A DNA stretch of 64,000 nucleotides from positions 434,001 to 498,000 of the forward strand of contig NZ_NPKO01000001.1 of the NCBI RefSeq assembly GCF_008329605.1, written 5' to 3'. The notes beneath the pieces are model-generated. The model was not told where the DNA came from. It was given only the letters and a program-made list of their open reading frames with translations, and ran no database searches. Source of the DNA: Mycolicibacterium sp. P9-64 (GTDB lineage Bacteria; Actinomycetota; Actinomycetes; Mycobacteriales; Mycobacteriaceae). Shown here in pieces: positions 16,301 to 23,060 of the stretch (positions within the stretch are counted from its first letter, which is position 1; every line of letters starts with the position of its first letter). The position numbers and the translations under genes were made by a program.

Positions 16301-18617
16301 TCAGGTAACGGATGTGGGCCTGCACGGCCGGGATGCCGTGATCGAAAGTTACCGGACAGCCGCCGAATTCGGGATCCCGGGTGCAACGACAACCGTCCTT
16401 GCGACCCGTGCGGAACGCCTCGTTCTCGCTGGCGTTCAATACTCTCTCAGCAACGAGGACCCCGACGCCTTCCACATCGATCTTCTCCAGGTCGTCGAGA
16501 TCGACGCCGACGAGCGGATCGCGGGCATAGTCACATTCGACATCGACGACGTTGACGCCGCGTTTGCGGAACTCGACGCGCGCTACCTCGCCGGTGAAGC
16601 CGCACCGCATGCTCACCCGTGGTCGGTGATCGCCAAGGGCTACGCCGGGTTCAACCGGCGCGAGCTCCTCGCGACGACGCCGGACTGGGTAAACGTCGAC
16701 CATCGTCGCGGAGCAGCGTTCGCGCCCGGCGACATGATCGCGTATCTCCACGCTGCCTGGGACGACTCGCCTGACACCACGATCTACATCGCGGCGGTGC
16801 ATCGACTGACCAACCTCGGAGGGGTCGTCACACATGTCGCGCGTGGCATCTCGCAAGAGGGCTTCGACGCGGAGTGGCGGGACATTTCCATTCTGACGGT
16901 GGAAGGCGATGCGATCAGCCGCTCCGAGCTGTTCGACGAGGCAGACCTCGACGCCGCGCTTGCCAGATTTGAGGAACTGCGCCCGGCGCCGCGGTTGGAA
17001 AACGCGGCGAGCCGAGTAGACGACCGCTGCGAGATCTATTTTGCCGCCCGCGATTGGGACGCGATGGCGGGGATGATGGCCGAAGGCATCTTGGTTGACG
17101 ATCGTCGCAGCGTGGTGAATGCCGGTCTTCGGCGCGGTCGCGATGCCGAGATCGCAAGCATGCGGGCGACCGCCGACCTCGGTGTAAGAAAAGTGACGTC
17201 AGATGTCATTGCCACCCGTGGCCAGCGACTCACCTTGAGTCGCAACCGCTTTGCAGGTCGAGACCAGCGGCCTGAGGCGTTCCATTCCGCGATTCTCTGC
17301 ATTATCGAGATCGATGCCGACGGGCGTATCGTCGCACGCGTCACGTTCGACATTGACGACATCGACGCCGCATTCGAGGAGCTCGATGCCAGGTACGTCG
17401 TCGGCGAAGCGGCGGCCGACGCGCACACGTGGTCCGTCGTCGCACGGGGCCTTGCCGCATTCAACAGGCGCGAACTGCCAGGGTTCACGCCCGATTCGGT
17501 AAACATCGATCACCGTCGAGCGAGAGGGTTCGCACCCGGCGACGTGACCGCATACATAGGTGCCACCTGGGCTCTCGCACCGGACGTCAACGCCTACGCC
17601 GAGGCCGTGCATCGGCTGAGCAACCTTGGAGCGGTCTGGACCCACGCAGTCAGCGGGACTTCGCTAGACGGTTTCGACGCCGAATGGCGGGAAATCTGCC
17701 TTGTGATCGTCGAAGGCGACCTGATCAACCGCATCGAGATGTTCGAAGGGGAGGACATCGACGCCGCACTCGCGAGGTTCGACGAGCTCACTCGACCGGC
17801 GCGGCCGCTGGAGAACGTGGCAAGCCGAATGTACTACCGCTTCAACGGGTACCTCATGGCTCGCGACTGGGACGCCATGGCGGCGATGGTCGCCGACGAC
17901 ATTTGCAATGACGATCGTCGTCGGGTGGTAAGCAGCGGAGTGCTACGCGGGCGTGATGCCCAGACCGCGAATTTGCGGGCCGTGGTCGACGTCGGGGTCA
18001 AGAACTTCGAATCTGTCGTCATCGCGACCCGAGGAGAGCGCGTCGCGCTCATGCGTACCTGCGTATCGGGCGGGCAACTGCCCGAGGCGTTCGGTCTCGA
18101 GTTGTTGACCATCATCGAAATCGACAGCGACAACCGGATTTCGTCGGGCATCCAGTTCGATCTCGACGACATCGACGAAGCGTTCGCCGAGCTCGACGCC
18201 CGGTACCTCGCCGGTGAAGCGGCCGACCACTCCCACACGTGGTCGCTCATTGCGCGCGCCTCCGCCGCTTTCAACCGACACGTGATGCCCCCGACGACGC
18301 AGGACTGGGTCAACATCGATCACCGCAAAGTGACAGCGTTCGCGCCCGGCGACATGACTTCGTACATGCGTGCCACGTTTGCCGTTGCGCCGGACATCAC
18401 GTTCTACGTCGAGGCAGTGCACCGACTAACGCGCCTCGGCGCGGTCTTCACCCAACCGGGGCGTGGGGTCTCGGACGAGGGTTTCGAGGCCGAGTGGCGC
18501 GACATCATCCTGATGTCGATCGAAGGCGACCAGTTCAACCGCTGCGAAGTGTTCGACGAGGCAGACCTCGACGCCGCACTGGCGCGGTTCGACGAGCTCG
18601 ATCGGCAGGCACCGTAG
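10302..18617 (+). CDS. Giant SARP regulator: DNA-binding head, nucleotide cyclase, ATPase and eleven NTF2-like domains
   Basis: This is a single 2771-aa frame without interruption, starting at GTG 10302. Domains in order: OmpR-type winged helix (about 1-95), bacterial transcriptional activator domain (95-240), class III adenylate/guanylate cyclase (255-425), AAA/STAND ATPase with Walker A GEPGVGKTRL (about 487) and Walker B LILDDLHW, TPR-like helices (about 830-1260), then SnoaL/NTF2-like repeats (1277-2771). The cyclase keeps all six catalytic positions: Asp in TDIEGST, Lys and Asp in IKTRGEGD, and D, N and R in DYFGRAVNRAAR. Cyclase-ATPase regulators such as Rv0386, Rv1358 and Rv2488c are known in mycobacteria, but normally carry a LuxR tail. 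Here the DNA-binding domain is N-terminal and the tail is a repeat array. The ligand is unknown; NTF2-like cups often bind small hydrophobic molecules. Confidence 0.85.
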   Translation: MITLQQVELGVLGPLQVRQFGLPVAIPGAKPRSILTMLGLHGGSVVSADVLLELLWGDDPPRTAAKALQTHISSLRRTLGDGFVLTQGTGWTLTTTEIDASRYKAAAKMGREAIASGDTSQAVARFDEALALWRGIPELPDGSRGTSEKTRWIEGHAALVEDRADALLATGRAAEIIGELEAAVSDAPLRERRWGQLMLALYRAGRQGEALGAFQRARLLLADELGVDPGPDLRRLEAAIVAQDDALEMPVSQQLQSATRAVTFLLTDIEGSTAAWEADADAMAAALARHDEVVKQVVTSRGGRLIKTRGEGDATFSVFDRPSAAAAAAIDLQEAVRHEPWALAEPMRIRVALHTGEVELRDGDYFGRAVNRAARLRSLAAGGQTLCSGATAELVIDSLSDDVVLADLGMHQLRNLARPEHVFELRLETADESHAITADTPIERPALPPLLTVPGPFVGRGLEIERLLSTWHTAVDGGAHAVLIAGEPGVGKTRLAGEWSQHAYEQGAVVLYGRCDEDLGAPYQPFAEALRLLIPSLGANRLRGLRGVEALLSLVPGLTDVLPDLAAPTRADPDTERYALFDAVVAALGVASASAPVVLILDDLHWAAKPTLLLLRHLLRFGEHARVQIVGTYRSTDLDRSHPLAAMLADLHRDGSATRLQLSGLDQGDVREYLAEAGYDDEELARALATVTGGNPFFLIETLRHVDESGGRWDPSTLPQGVREAVSRRLSCLSAETNKALAAAAVVGSHFALALVERVVGDDLIDAFDEASKAGIVIEEPGGRYRFNHAIVRQSLLAELASVRRMRLHQKIAGTLETEPGADDELLAELAYHYFECAWAGNAAKAVEYCRRAADQAMARLAYEGAADLYGKAWHALEEIDDELPDRDDQQAELLVARCEALLAAGDVASAAGAVSQLQEAAGDSDRLAAWGACFDGQLSMLTDPERLDEIESAVSAAAETLAGLDDAAGEAKAHTVRAGCLARLGRIGDCETALDHALTAARRAHDHRRVNAVLAQAPLAALWGPNPVPRAGGRCLDVVRLLRITTGSPVVEATSTRCQGVLDAFRGRAAAGRSLLDSARRTLTELGMRHALLEVDQFAGILELVADDPAAAEPHLRRAYNGFRRMGLEADTAETAALLARACLALDMDAEADELCTESECLAGHALKASIAWRTVRAQLLARSGAHEDARRIAEEAVALARSTDALVDHGDACLALATVLGAAGDTDGAQAAAEQAMRLYELKGAAALAEKARNISGARDVPSGSIPPEEPSVELENACVRALVQLHSAVDCEAWDELEHVLASDISMRSHRKVVGFPQLTLGPEEWTREAKRLRESGFVRHRHVVVAVRGARLALTRTQVNTADASAGAPQDELLQLIGLDNDGRIAMDVYFDLDDVDAAIAELDAAHARLDEGQQRPRLENAASRGDARFNVLFSDRRVDEIGALFIDDLLIDDRRRGLHRVGIGRANELAEVRVLVDLGIETTALNVVAVRGDRLALVHTRAETSGPQAFNGEFLRLAEVDSDERLAACVVFDLDDLDAAMAELDARYRAGEAAPHRDTWSVIAEAYAAVRRGELPPTTQDWVNVDHRRTAVAIAPGDLSGYLQATWELDQDVRPSIEVVHRLTSRGAVVTYTARGTTAAGFDGEWREISLSMVDGGLISRCELFDEADLDAAIAKFEQLSRPAPRLENAASQVAERFYACFAARDWAALAELLSDGSLIDDRRRVVNAGVRHGRDAGIADMRAAAELGTRSMASTVLATRGEHLALIRNRATNRGDRPEEFATEVVCIVDADANNRISASVLFDPDDIDAAFDELDARYLAGEAADDAHTWSVVAGAYAALSRQEMPPTAPNWVDIDRRRVVNIEAGGVKAYLRAMWDATSNVSMRVKTVHRLSDLGAVVTHESHATSQEGLDVEWQDINLLTVDDDLISRCELYDEADLDAALARFEQLNRPEPHLENAASRVSDRLFVSFATRDWTTMSALLADDFYGDDRRQVTDVGLHGRDAVIESYRTAAEFGIPGATTTVLATRAERLVLAGVQYSLSNEDPDAFHIDLLQVVEIDADERIAGIVTFDIDDVDAAFAELDARYLAGEAAPHAHPWSVIAKGYAGFNRRELLATTPDWVNVDHRRGAAFAPGDMIAYLHAAWDDSPDTTIYIAAVHRLTNLGGVVTHVARGISQEGFDAEWRDISILTVEGDAISRSELFDEADLDAALARFEELRPAPRLENAASRVDDRCEIYFAARDWDAMAGMMAEGILVDDRRSVVNAGLRRGRDAEIASMRATADLGVRKVTSDVIATRGQRLTLSRNRFAGRDQRPEAFHSAILCIIEIDADGRIVARVTFDIDDIDAAFEELDARYVVGEAAADAHTWSVVARGLAAFNRRELPGFTPDSVNIDHRRARGFAPGDVTAYIGATWALAPDVNAYAEAVHRLSNLGAVWTHAVSGTSLDGFDAEWREICLVIVEGDLINRIEMFEGEDIDAALARFDELTRPARPLENVASRMYYRFNGYLMARDWDAMAAMVADDICNDDRRRVVSSGVLRGRDAQTANLRAVVDVGVKNFESVVIATRGERVALMRTCVSGGQLPEAFGLELLTIIEIDSDNRISSGIQFDLDDIDEAFAELDARYLAGEAADHSHTWSLIARASAAFNRHVMPPTTQDWVNIDHRKVTAFAPGDMTSYMRATFAVAPDITFYVEAVHRLTRLGAVFTQPGRGVSDEGFEAEWRDIILMSIEGDQFNRCEVFDEADLDAALARFDELDRQAP
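14130..18617 (+). repeat. Protein-coding tandem repeat: one half unit plus five ~269/271-residue units
   Basis: Within the giant gene, the motif LENA(A/C) or LENVAS recurs at 14130, 14568, 15375, 16188, 16995 and 17808 (residues 1277, 1423, 1692, 1963, 2232, 2503). From the second copy onward the spacings are 269, 271, 269, 271 and 269 residues to the last codon. Each unit has an A half (LENAAS...DDRRRV...VLATRGERLAL...DDIDAAF.ELDARYLAGEAA) and a B half (HTWSVIA...NRRE...DHRR...EAVHRL..LGAVVTH...EWRDI...DEADLDAALARF). The first copy has only the A half, giving eleven domains. The units differ at many positions, so the duplications are not recent. Confidence 0.9.
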
Positions 18618-18641
18618 GGCTGGCGTCGTAACGTCGACGTC

Positions 18642-18968
18642 ATGACGGTCTACGCCCTGAACCTGTTCGACGTCGCCAACCGCGACGAATACCTGGCCTA
18701 CTCCAAGCGGTCGGTCGCCGAGGTCGCCAGGTACGGCGGCCGGGTGGTAGCACTCGGCAAGTTCCGCGAAGCCATCCTCGGCGACGTCGAACCCCGTCAG
18801 GTGCTGATCTTGGTCGAGTGGCCCGACAAGGAAGCGTTCAACGGGTACTGCAACGACCCGACGCTGGCTGACCTGCACGCCCACCGGGAGAACGGCACGG
18901 GTGCCTACGTGTGGCAGCTCTTCGATCGGTTGGACGATCTTCGTCCGGTGCTTAAGCTCGACAGATGA
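18642..18968 (+). CDS. DUF1330 family protein
   Basis: This 108-aa cytosolic protein is a ferredoxin-like alpha/beta fold of the DUF1330 / dimeric alpha-beta barrel group. It starts YALNLFDVANRDEYLAYSK, followed by YGGRVVALGKF, VLILVEWPDKEAFNGYCNDP and an unusual C-terminal extension with an LRPVLKLDR end. The biochemical role of DUF1330 is not established. Its stop overlaps the start of the following P450 gene by 4 nt (ATGA), so the two are co-translated, and a link to P450 substrate metabolism is possible. Confidence 0.85.
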   Translation: MTVYALNLFDVANRDEYLAYSKRSVAEVARYGGRVVALGKFREAILGDVEPRQVLILVEWPDKEAFNGYCNDPTLADLHAHRENGTGAYVWQLFDRLDDLRPVLKLDR

Positions 18969-20293
18969 GGGCAACGGTTCGACAGCGTCTGCACTGGCTG
19001 GCCCTGCACGGGGTCATCCGCGGGCTGGCGTCCTACGGCGCCAAGCGCGGTGAGATGCAGGGCAGGCTGATCGCCGATCTGACGGTGCGCGCCGACCCCG
19101 GTGGTTTCGCCGACGAACTGCGGGCGCATGGCGAACTCGTCCGAGGCCGGGCCGCATGGCTCACCACCGACCACGCGCTCGCGCATCAGCTGCTGCGCTC
19201 CGACGACTTCGCCGTGACGGCAATCGGCAAGACCCTGCCGGGCCCGCTTGGCTGGCTGGAGACCAAGACCGCGGTCAAGGGTCGGCTGCATCCGCTGCTT
19301 CCGCCGTCGCTGCTCTCCGTCGAACCGCCAGAACACACCCGCTACCGCAAGACGGTGTCGTCGGTGTTCACCACCAGAGCCGTTGCCGCACTGCGGGAAC
19401 GGGTGAGGCAGGCCGCGGCCGCACTGATCGACGACCTGGAAAGCGGAACCGACGGCTCCGTCGTCGACATCGTCGATCGGTACTGCTCGCAGCTGCCTGT
19501 CACCGTCATCGGCGACATCATCGGCGTGCCGGACGACGAACGGCCCCGCATCCTCGAGTTCGGCGAGCTGGCTGCGCCCAGCCTCGACATCGGCTTGCCG
19601 TTCGATCAGTACTTGCGCGTCGAGCGCGGCCTCGACGGGTTCAACGAATGGCTGGCCAACCACATCGACCGCCTGCGGCGCGCCCCCGGTGACGACTTGA
19701 TGAGCGAGCTCATCGAAGCCAGTGAGGGGGGTACGCGGCTCAACGACGAGGAACTGCGTGCCACGGCCGGTCTGGTGCTTGCCGCGGGGTTCGAGACCAC
19801 GGTGAACCTGCTCGGCAGTGGTATCCGGATCCTGCTCGAGCATCCCGACCAACTCGCGATGCTGCTGGACGATCCCGAGCTGTGGCCGGGTGCGGTGGAG
19901 GAGATCCTTCGGCTCGAGTCGCCGGTTCAGCTGAGCGCCAGGATCGCGCGCCACGACGTCGAGGTCGCGGGCCGGACCGTCGCGGGCGGTGAGCTCGTCA
20001 TCCTCTACCTCGCAGGAGCCAACCGCGACCCCAAGGTGTTCGTTGACCCGCACCGCTTCGACATCACCCGCGACAACGCGGGCAAGCACCTGTCGTTCTC
20101 CGGGGGTAGGCACTTCTGCCTCGGTGCCGCACTGGCCCGTGCGGAAGGGGAAGTCGGCCTTCGTACGTTCTTCGAGCGCTACCCCGACGCTGCACTCGCC
20201 GGAGCGGGCAGCCGTCGCGATACCAGGGTGTTGCGGGGCTGGGCGTCCCTACCGATCGCGCTTGGCAAGGCGCGCAGCGCGGTACGTTCGTAG
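18965..20293 (+). CDS. Cytochrome P450
   Basis: This 442-aa soluble bacterial P450 monooxygenase shows the I-helix oxygen-activation motif AAGFETT, the K-helix EEILRLESP and the heme loop FSGGRHFCLG with the cysteine ligand at about residue 385. The N-terminus lacks a membrane anchor but has a short hydrophobic stretch. It is co-translated with the DUF1330 gene (4-nt overlap) and followed 1 nt after its stop codon by the GTG start of a mycothiol-dependent DinB-like gene. No ferredoxin or ferredoxin reductase is adjacent, so electrons must come from elsewhere. The substrate is unknown and I do not assign a CYP number. Confidence 0.93.
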   Translation: MRATVRQRLHWLALHGVIRGLASYGAKRGEMQGRLIADLTVRADPGGFADELRAHGELVRGRAAWLTTDHALAHQLLRSDDFAVTAIGKTLPGPLGWLETKTAVKGRLHPLLPPSLLSVEPPEHTRYRKTVSSVFTTRAVAALRERVRQAAAALIDDLESGTDGSVVDIVDRYCSQLPVTVIGDIIGVPDDERPRILEFGELAAPSLDIGLPFDQYLRVERGLDGFNEWLANHIDRLRRAPGDDLMSELIEASEGGTRLNDEELRATAGLVLAAGFETTVNLLGSGIRILLEHPDQLAMLLDDPELWPGAVEEILRLESPVQLSARIARHDVEVAGRTVAGGELVILYLAGANRDPKVFVDPHRFDITRDNAGKHLSFSGGRHFCLGAALARAEGEVGLRTFFERYPDAALAGAGSRRDTRVLRGWASLPIALGKARSAVRS

Positions 20294-20294
20294 G

Positions 20295-21044
20295 GTGGAC
20301 TTCAGGACAGCCCTGATCGAAGAGACCAAGGCGTTCGGCGCCCAGGTGCGTGCCGGTGATCCATCGACCCCGGTGCCTGCCTGTCCCGGCTGGACGCTCA
20401 ACCAGCTGTTCAAGCACGTCGGCCGAGGCAACCGGTGGAGCGCCCAGATCGTCGCAGAACATCGCCAGGAGGAGCTCGACCCGCGCACGGTCACCGACGG
20501 CAAGCCGCCGGACGACCCCGACGCCGCACTCGAATGGCTCGACGGCGGCGTGCAACTGCTGCTGTCGGCGGTCGACCAGGTCGGCTCGGAAGCCAGGGTG
20601 TGGACGTTCCTCGGCTCCCGTCCCGCGGGGTGGTGGGTCCGGCGCCGCTTGCACGAGGCGACCGTGCACCGCGCCGATGCCGCGCTGGCCCTCGGTGCCG
20701 ACTTCGAGCTGGCCCCCGAGCTGGCCGCCGATGGCGTGACCGAGTGGATCGACCGGTGCACCATCCAGGCCGACCCCCACGCACCGCCGCTGCCGCGCGG
20801 TGCGACGCTGCACCTGCACGCCACCGATGACGGCCTCGGCCCGACGGGCGAGTGGACGATCACCAACGACGAGGACGGCGTGAACTGGTCGCACAACCAC
20901 GTCAAGGGTGAGACGGCGGTGCGCGGCAGGGCGGTAGATCTGCTCCTGGCCCTGACGCGGCGCCGCACGTCGGCCGAGGCCGGCATCGAGGTGTTCGGCG
21001 ACGCCAGCGTCTGGGACGGCTGGCTCAGCCACACTCCCTTCTAG
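20295..21044 (+). CDS. Maleylpyruvate isomerase / mycothiol-dependent DinB-like enzyme
   Basis: This 249-aa protein starts at GTG 20295, 1 nt after the P450 stop codon; the longer upstream frame overlaps the P450 and is not coding. The N-terminal four-helix DinB/MDMPI domain has the typical PVPACPGWTLNQLFKHVGR, EWLDGGVQLLL and the metal-ligand region RRRLHEATVHRADAAL. The C-terminal part (about 170-249) is the MDMPI C-terminal domain. The family uses mycothiol as cofactor or thiol donor in isomerisation or transfer reactions. Co-transcription with DUF1330 and the P450 suggests a small detoxification or catabolic operon. The exact reaction is unknown. Confidence 0.82.
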   Translation: MDFRTALIEETKAFGAQVRAGDPSTPVPACPGWTLNQLFKHVGRGNRWSAQIVAEHRQEELDPRTVTDGKPPDDPDAALEWLDGGVQLLLSAVDQVGSEARVWTFLGSRPAGWWVRRRLHEATVHRADAALALGADFELAPELAADGVTEWIDRCTIQADPHAPPLPRGATLHLHATDDGLGPTGEWTITNDEDGVNWSHNHVKGETAVRGRAVDLLLALTRRRTSAEAGIEVFGDASVWDGWLSHTPF

Positions 21045-21054
21045 CGCCTCTGCG

Positions 21055-21486
21055 TCAGCGGACGACGCATTGGCTCGCCTTGATCGTGCCGAAGCCACCG
21101 AGCCCCGACCGGGCGTCGTTGTTGGCCGCTGCGTAGCTGGGCCCGGCGCCGCCGAAGAAGCGGGTCCCGTCGACGGCCAGCGCCGCGCAGCCGTTCTTCC
21201 AATTGACCACGACCTGGCAGTCGCGGGCCTTCGTGCTGCAGCGGTACAGCGCCTCGTTGGTCGCGCCCTGCTTCGACGCGTTGATTGACACTCCCGTGAA
21301 CTGGATGCTCGGCGAGTACGCGATCGCGACGTACCGATCCGACGCGGGCGGCGGCGCGGGCACCGTTGTCGGTGTGGCATTGGCGGTGGCCATCGGGCCT
21401 ACCAGTCCGGCAACGCCTGCGCCGGCTGTGACGAGCAGCGCGGCGGCAACGAGGCGGCGGCGGGAGGTGGATTGCTTGGTGGTCAT
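21055..21486 (-). CDS. Secreted DUF4189 domain protein
   Basis: This 143-aa exported protein starts at the ATG at 21486, after an AAGGAGA-type site. It has an Arg-rich N-terminus (STSRRRLV) followed by a hydrophobic core and an AxA cleavage site (ATANA), a Sec or weak Tat-like signal peptide. The mature part is a DUF4189 domain: YVAIAYSPS, a Cys pair in YRCSTKARDCQVVVNW and a second pair in NGCAAL and ASQCVV, probably two disulphides, plus AAANNDARSGLG. The function of DUF4189 is unknown. It converges on the DinB-like gene with only 10 bp between stop codons. Confidence 0.85.
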   Translation of the reverse strand: MTTKQSTSRRRLVAAALLVTAGAGVAGLVGPMATANATPTTVPAPPPASDRYVAIAYSPSIQFTGVSINASKQGATNEALYRCSTKARDCQVVVNWKNGCAALAVDGTRFFGGAGPSYAAANNDARSGLGGFGTIKASQCVVR

Positions 21487-21590
21487 GTCGATCTCCTTGG
21501 GTGTTCGCCGCCCTCGCTGGGCCGCGTTCACCTGCTAAGAGGCGCGAGCCGACCGGTTTCGCACACTTTTTCCAAACGGAATTTCCCGTC

Positions 21591-22826
21591 CTAACGGGCT
21601 TCCCCGGGAACGTTGGCCGGCGTCGCGAGCACGGCGGCGATGGCCGTCGTCAACGGCACCGACAACGCCAACGCGATACCGCCGACCGCGGACCTGGCGA
21701 TCTCGATGGCGACGCTCTCGCTGGTCAACACGTCGCCAAGCGACCGGTTGGCCACGCTGAACAACAGCAGCAGCGGCAGCGCGCTACCCGCGTAGGCCAG
21801 TACCAGCGTGTAGACCGTGCTCGCGATGTGGTCGCGGCCCACCCGCATCGCGCCGAGGAAGATCGCCGTGCGCGACGCCCCGTGCTCGGCCAGTTCGAAG
21901 GCCGTCGACGCCTGCGTGACCGTGACGTCGTTCAGCACGCCCAGCGAGCCGACGATGAAACCGGCGAGCAGCAGCCCGGTGATCGACACGTTGCCCAGAT
22001 AGGCTGCAACCTCGTTGTTCTGATCCTCCGACAACCCCGTCAGATGCGCCAGTTCGATTGCACCCCAAGACAACACGCCTGCCAACAGTAGCGAGGCCAG
22101 CGTGCCGAGCAGTGCCGCGCTGGTCCGCAGGCTCACCCCGTGCGCCAGATAGATCACGGCGTAGAGGATCGCCGCCGACGCCACCAACGCGACCGGAATG
22201 GCAGGCGCACCGTCGCGAAGGGCGGGCAGCAGGAACACCGTCAGCACGCCGAACGCGACGACGATGCCGATCATCGCCCGAAGCCCGCGCCACCGCGCGA
22301 CGGCCACGATCACGATCGCGAACACCGCAGCCAACCCGACCAGCGCCCAGGTTCGCTCGAAGTCGAAGAACGCGTAGCTCGTGACGCCGTTCTGATCCAC
22401 CTGCCTGCTGACCCGGATGTCGTCGCTGACCGCGAGACTGGGCTGCCCGGGGCCTGGGCTGAACTCCAGCAGGGTGTTGGCGCCCTTGTTGGGGCCGGAG
22501 TCGATGGTGACGAGGGACTGTATGCATTGGCCGCCGCCGGGTGGTGCTGCGACGGGAGCAGCCGTGAGGACGGTGCCGACCGAGGTGCTTCCGCAGTCCG
22601 CGAACCCGCTGGAGATGACGTGGGCGGATTCGGTGGTGACGGCGCCGCCCGCCGCGTTCTGGAAGGGCAGCGGGATGTCGACGGTCTGCTGGCGTGGCCA
22701 CAGCAGCGCGGCGCCCGCGATGACCGCGACACCGATGGCGATCAACAGGCCGACGACGATCTTGGCGGCCAGCGGGCCTAGCGGCGCGGGACCGGTCGGC
22801 TGCGAGTGCGAGTGTGAATGCGCCAC
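21591..22826 (-). CDS. YibE/F family multipass membrane protein
   Basis: This 411-aa protein starts at GTG 22826. It has a His/Ser-rich N-terminus (HSHSHSQP), a first membrane helix (about 20-45) and an extracytoplasmic segment of about 100 residues with cysteines. Seven or so transmembrane helices follow from about residue 160, with the conserved NVSITGLLLAGFIVGSLGVLNDVTVTQAS typical of YibE/F proteins. The His-rich start might bind metal, but this is only an impression. The biochemical role of YibE/F is not established. It is monocistronic in appearance. Confidence 0.85.
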   Translation of the reverse strand: MAHSHSHSQPTGPAPLGPLAAKIVVGLLIAIGVAVIAGAALLWPRQQTVDIPLPFQNAAGGAVTTESAHVISSGFADCGSTSVGTVLTAAPVAAPPGGGQCIQSLVTIDSGPNKGANTLLEFSPGPGQPSLAVSDDIRVSRQVDQNGVTSYAFFDFERTWALVGLAAVFAIVIVAVARWRGLRAMIGIVVAFGVLTVFLLPALRDGAPAIPVALVASAAILYAVIYLAHGVSLRTSAALLGTLASLLLAGVLSWGAIELAHLTGLSEDQNNEVAAYLGNVSITGLLLAGFIVGSLGVLNDVTVTQASTAFELAEHGASRTAIFLGAMRVGRDHIASTVYTLVLAYAGSALPLLLLFSVANRSLGDVLTSESVAIEIARSAVGGIALALSVPLTTAIAAVLATPANVPGEAR

Positions 22827-22911
22827 GTGGACAGGTTAGAGGTGCAGAACTCGTGAAAATCCTGCGGAGGACTCGTGTTGATCCGTCCTGAGCCGTAGCG
22901 GAGCCGACGGT

Positions 22912-22932
22912 CCGTGGTCATGATGACCACGG
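22912..22932. promoter_or_regulatory. Perfect 21-bp palindrome in the yibE/F-aspC gap
   Basis: Arms CCGTGGTCAT (22912-22921) and ATGACCACGG (22923-22932) are exact inverted complements around a single G. It lies between the 5' end of the YibE/F gene and the 3' end of aspC, both leftward. It could be an operator upstream of yibE/F or part of an aspC terminator. The 1-nt centre favours a protein-binding site over an RNA hairpin. Confidence 0.45.
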
Positions 22933-23060
22933 TTGGCGGAAGCGGCAGAACGCATTTCGGGGGCGTGGACGGATACCGACGGCGGCAGATGTTCTGGAAC
23001 GGCCTTGCGTGACTGGCTCGTCGGGCTCCAATGGCCTTGGTGGATGTGCGGGATGCCCGA

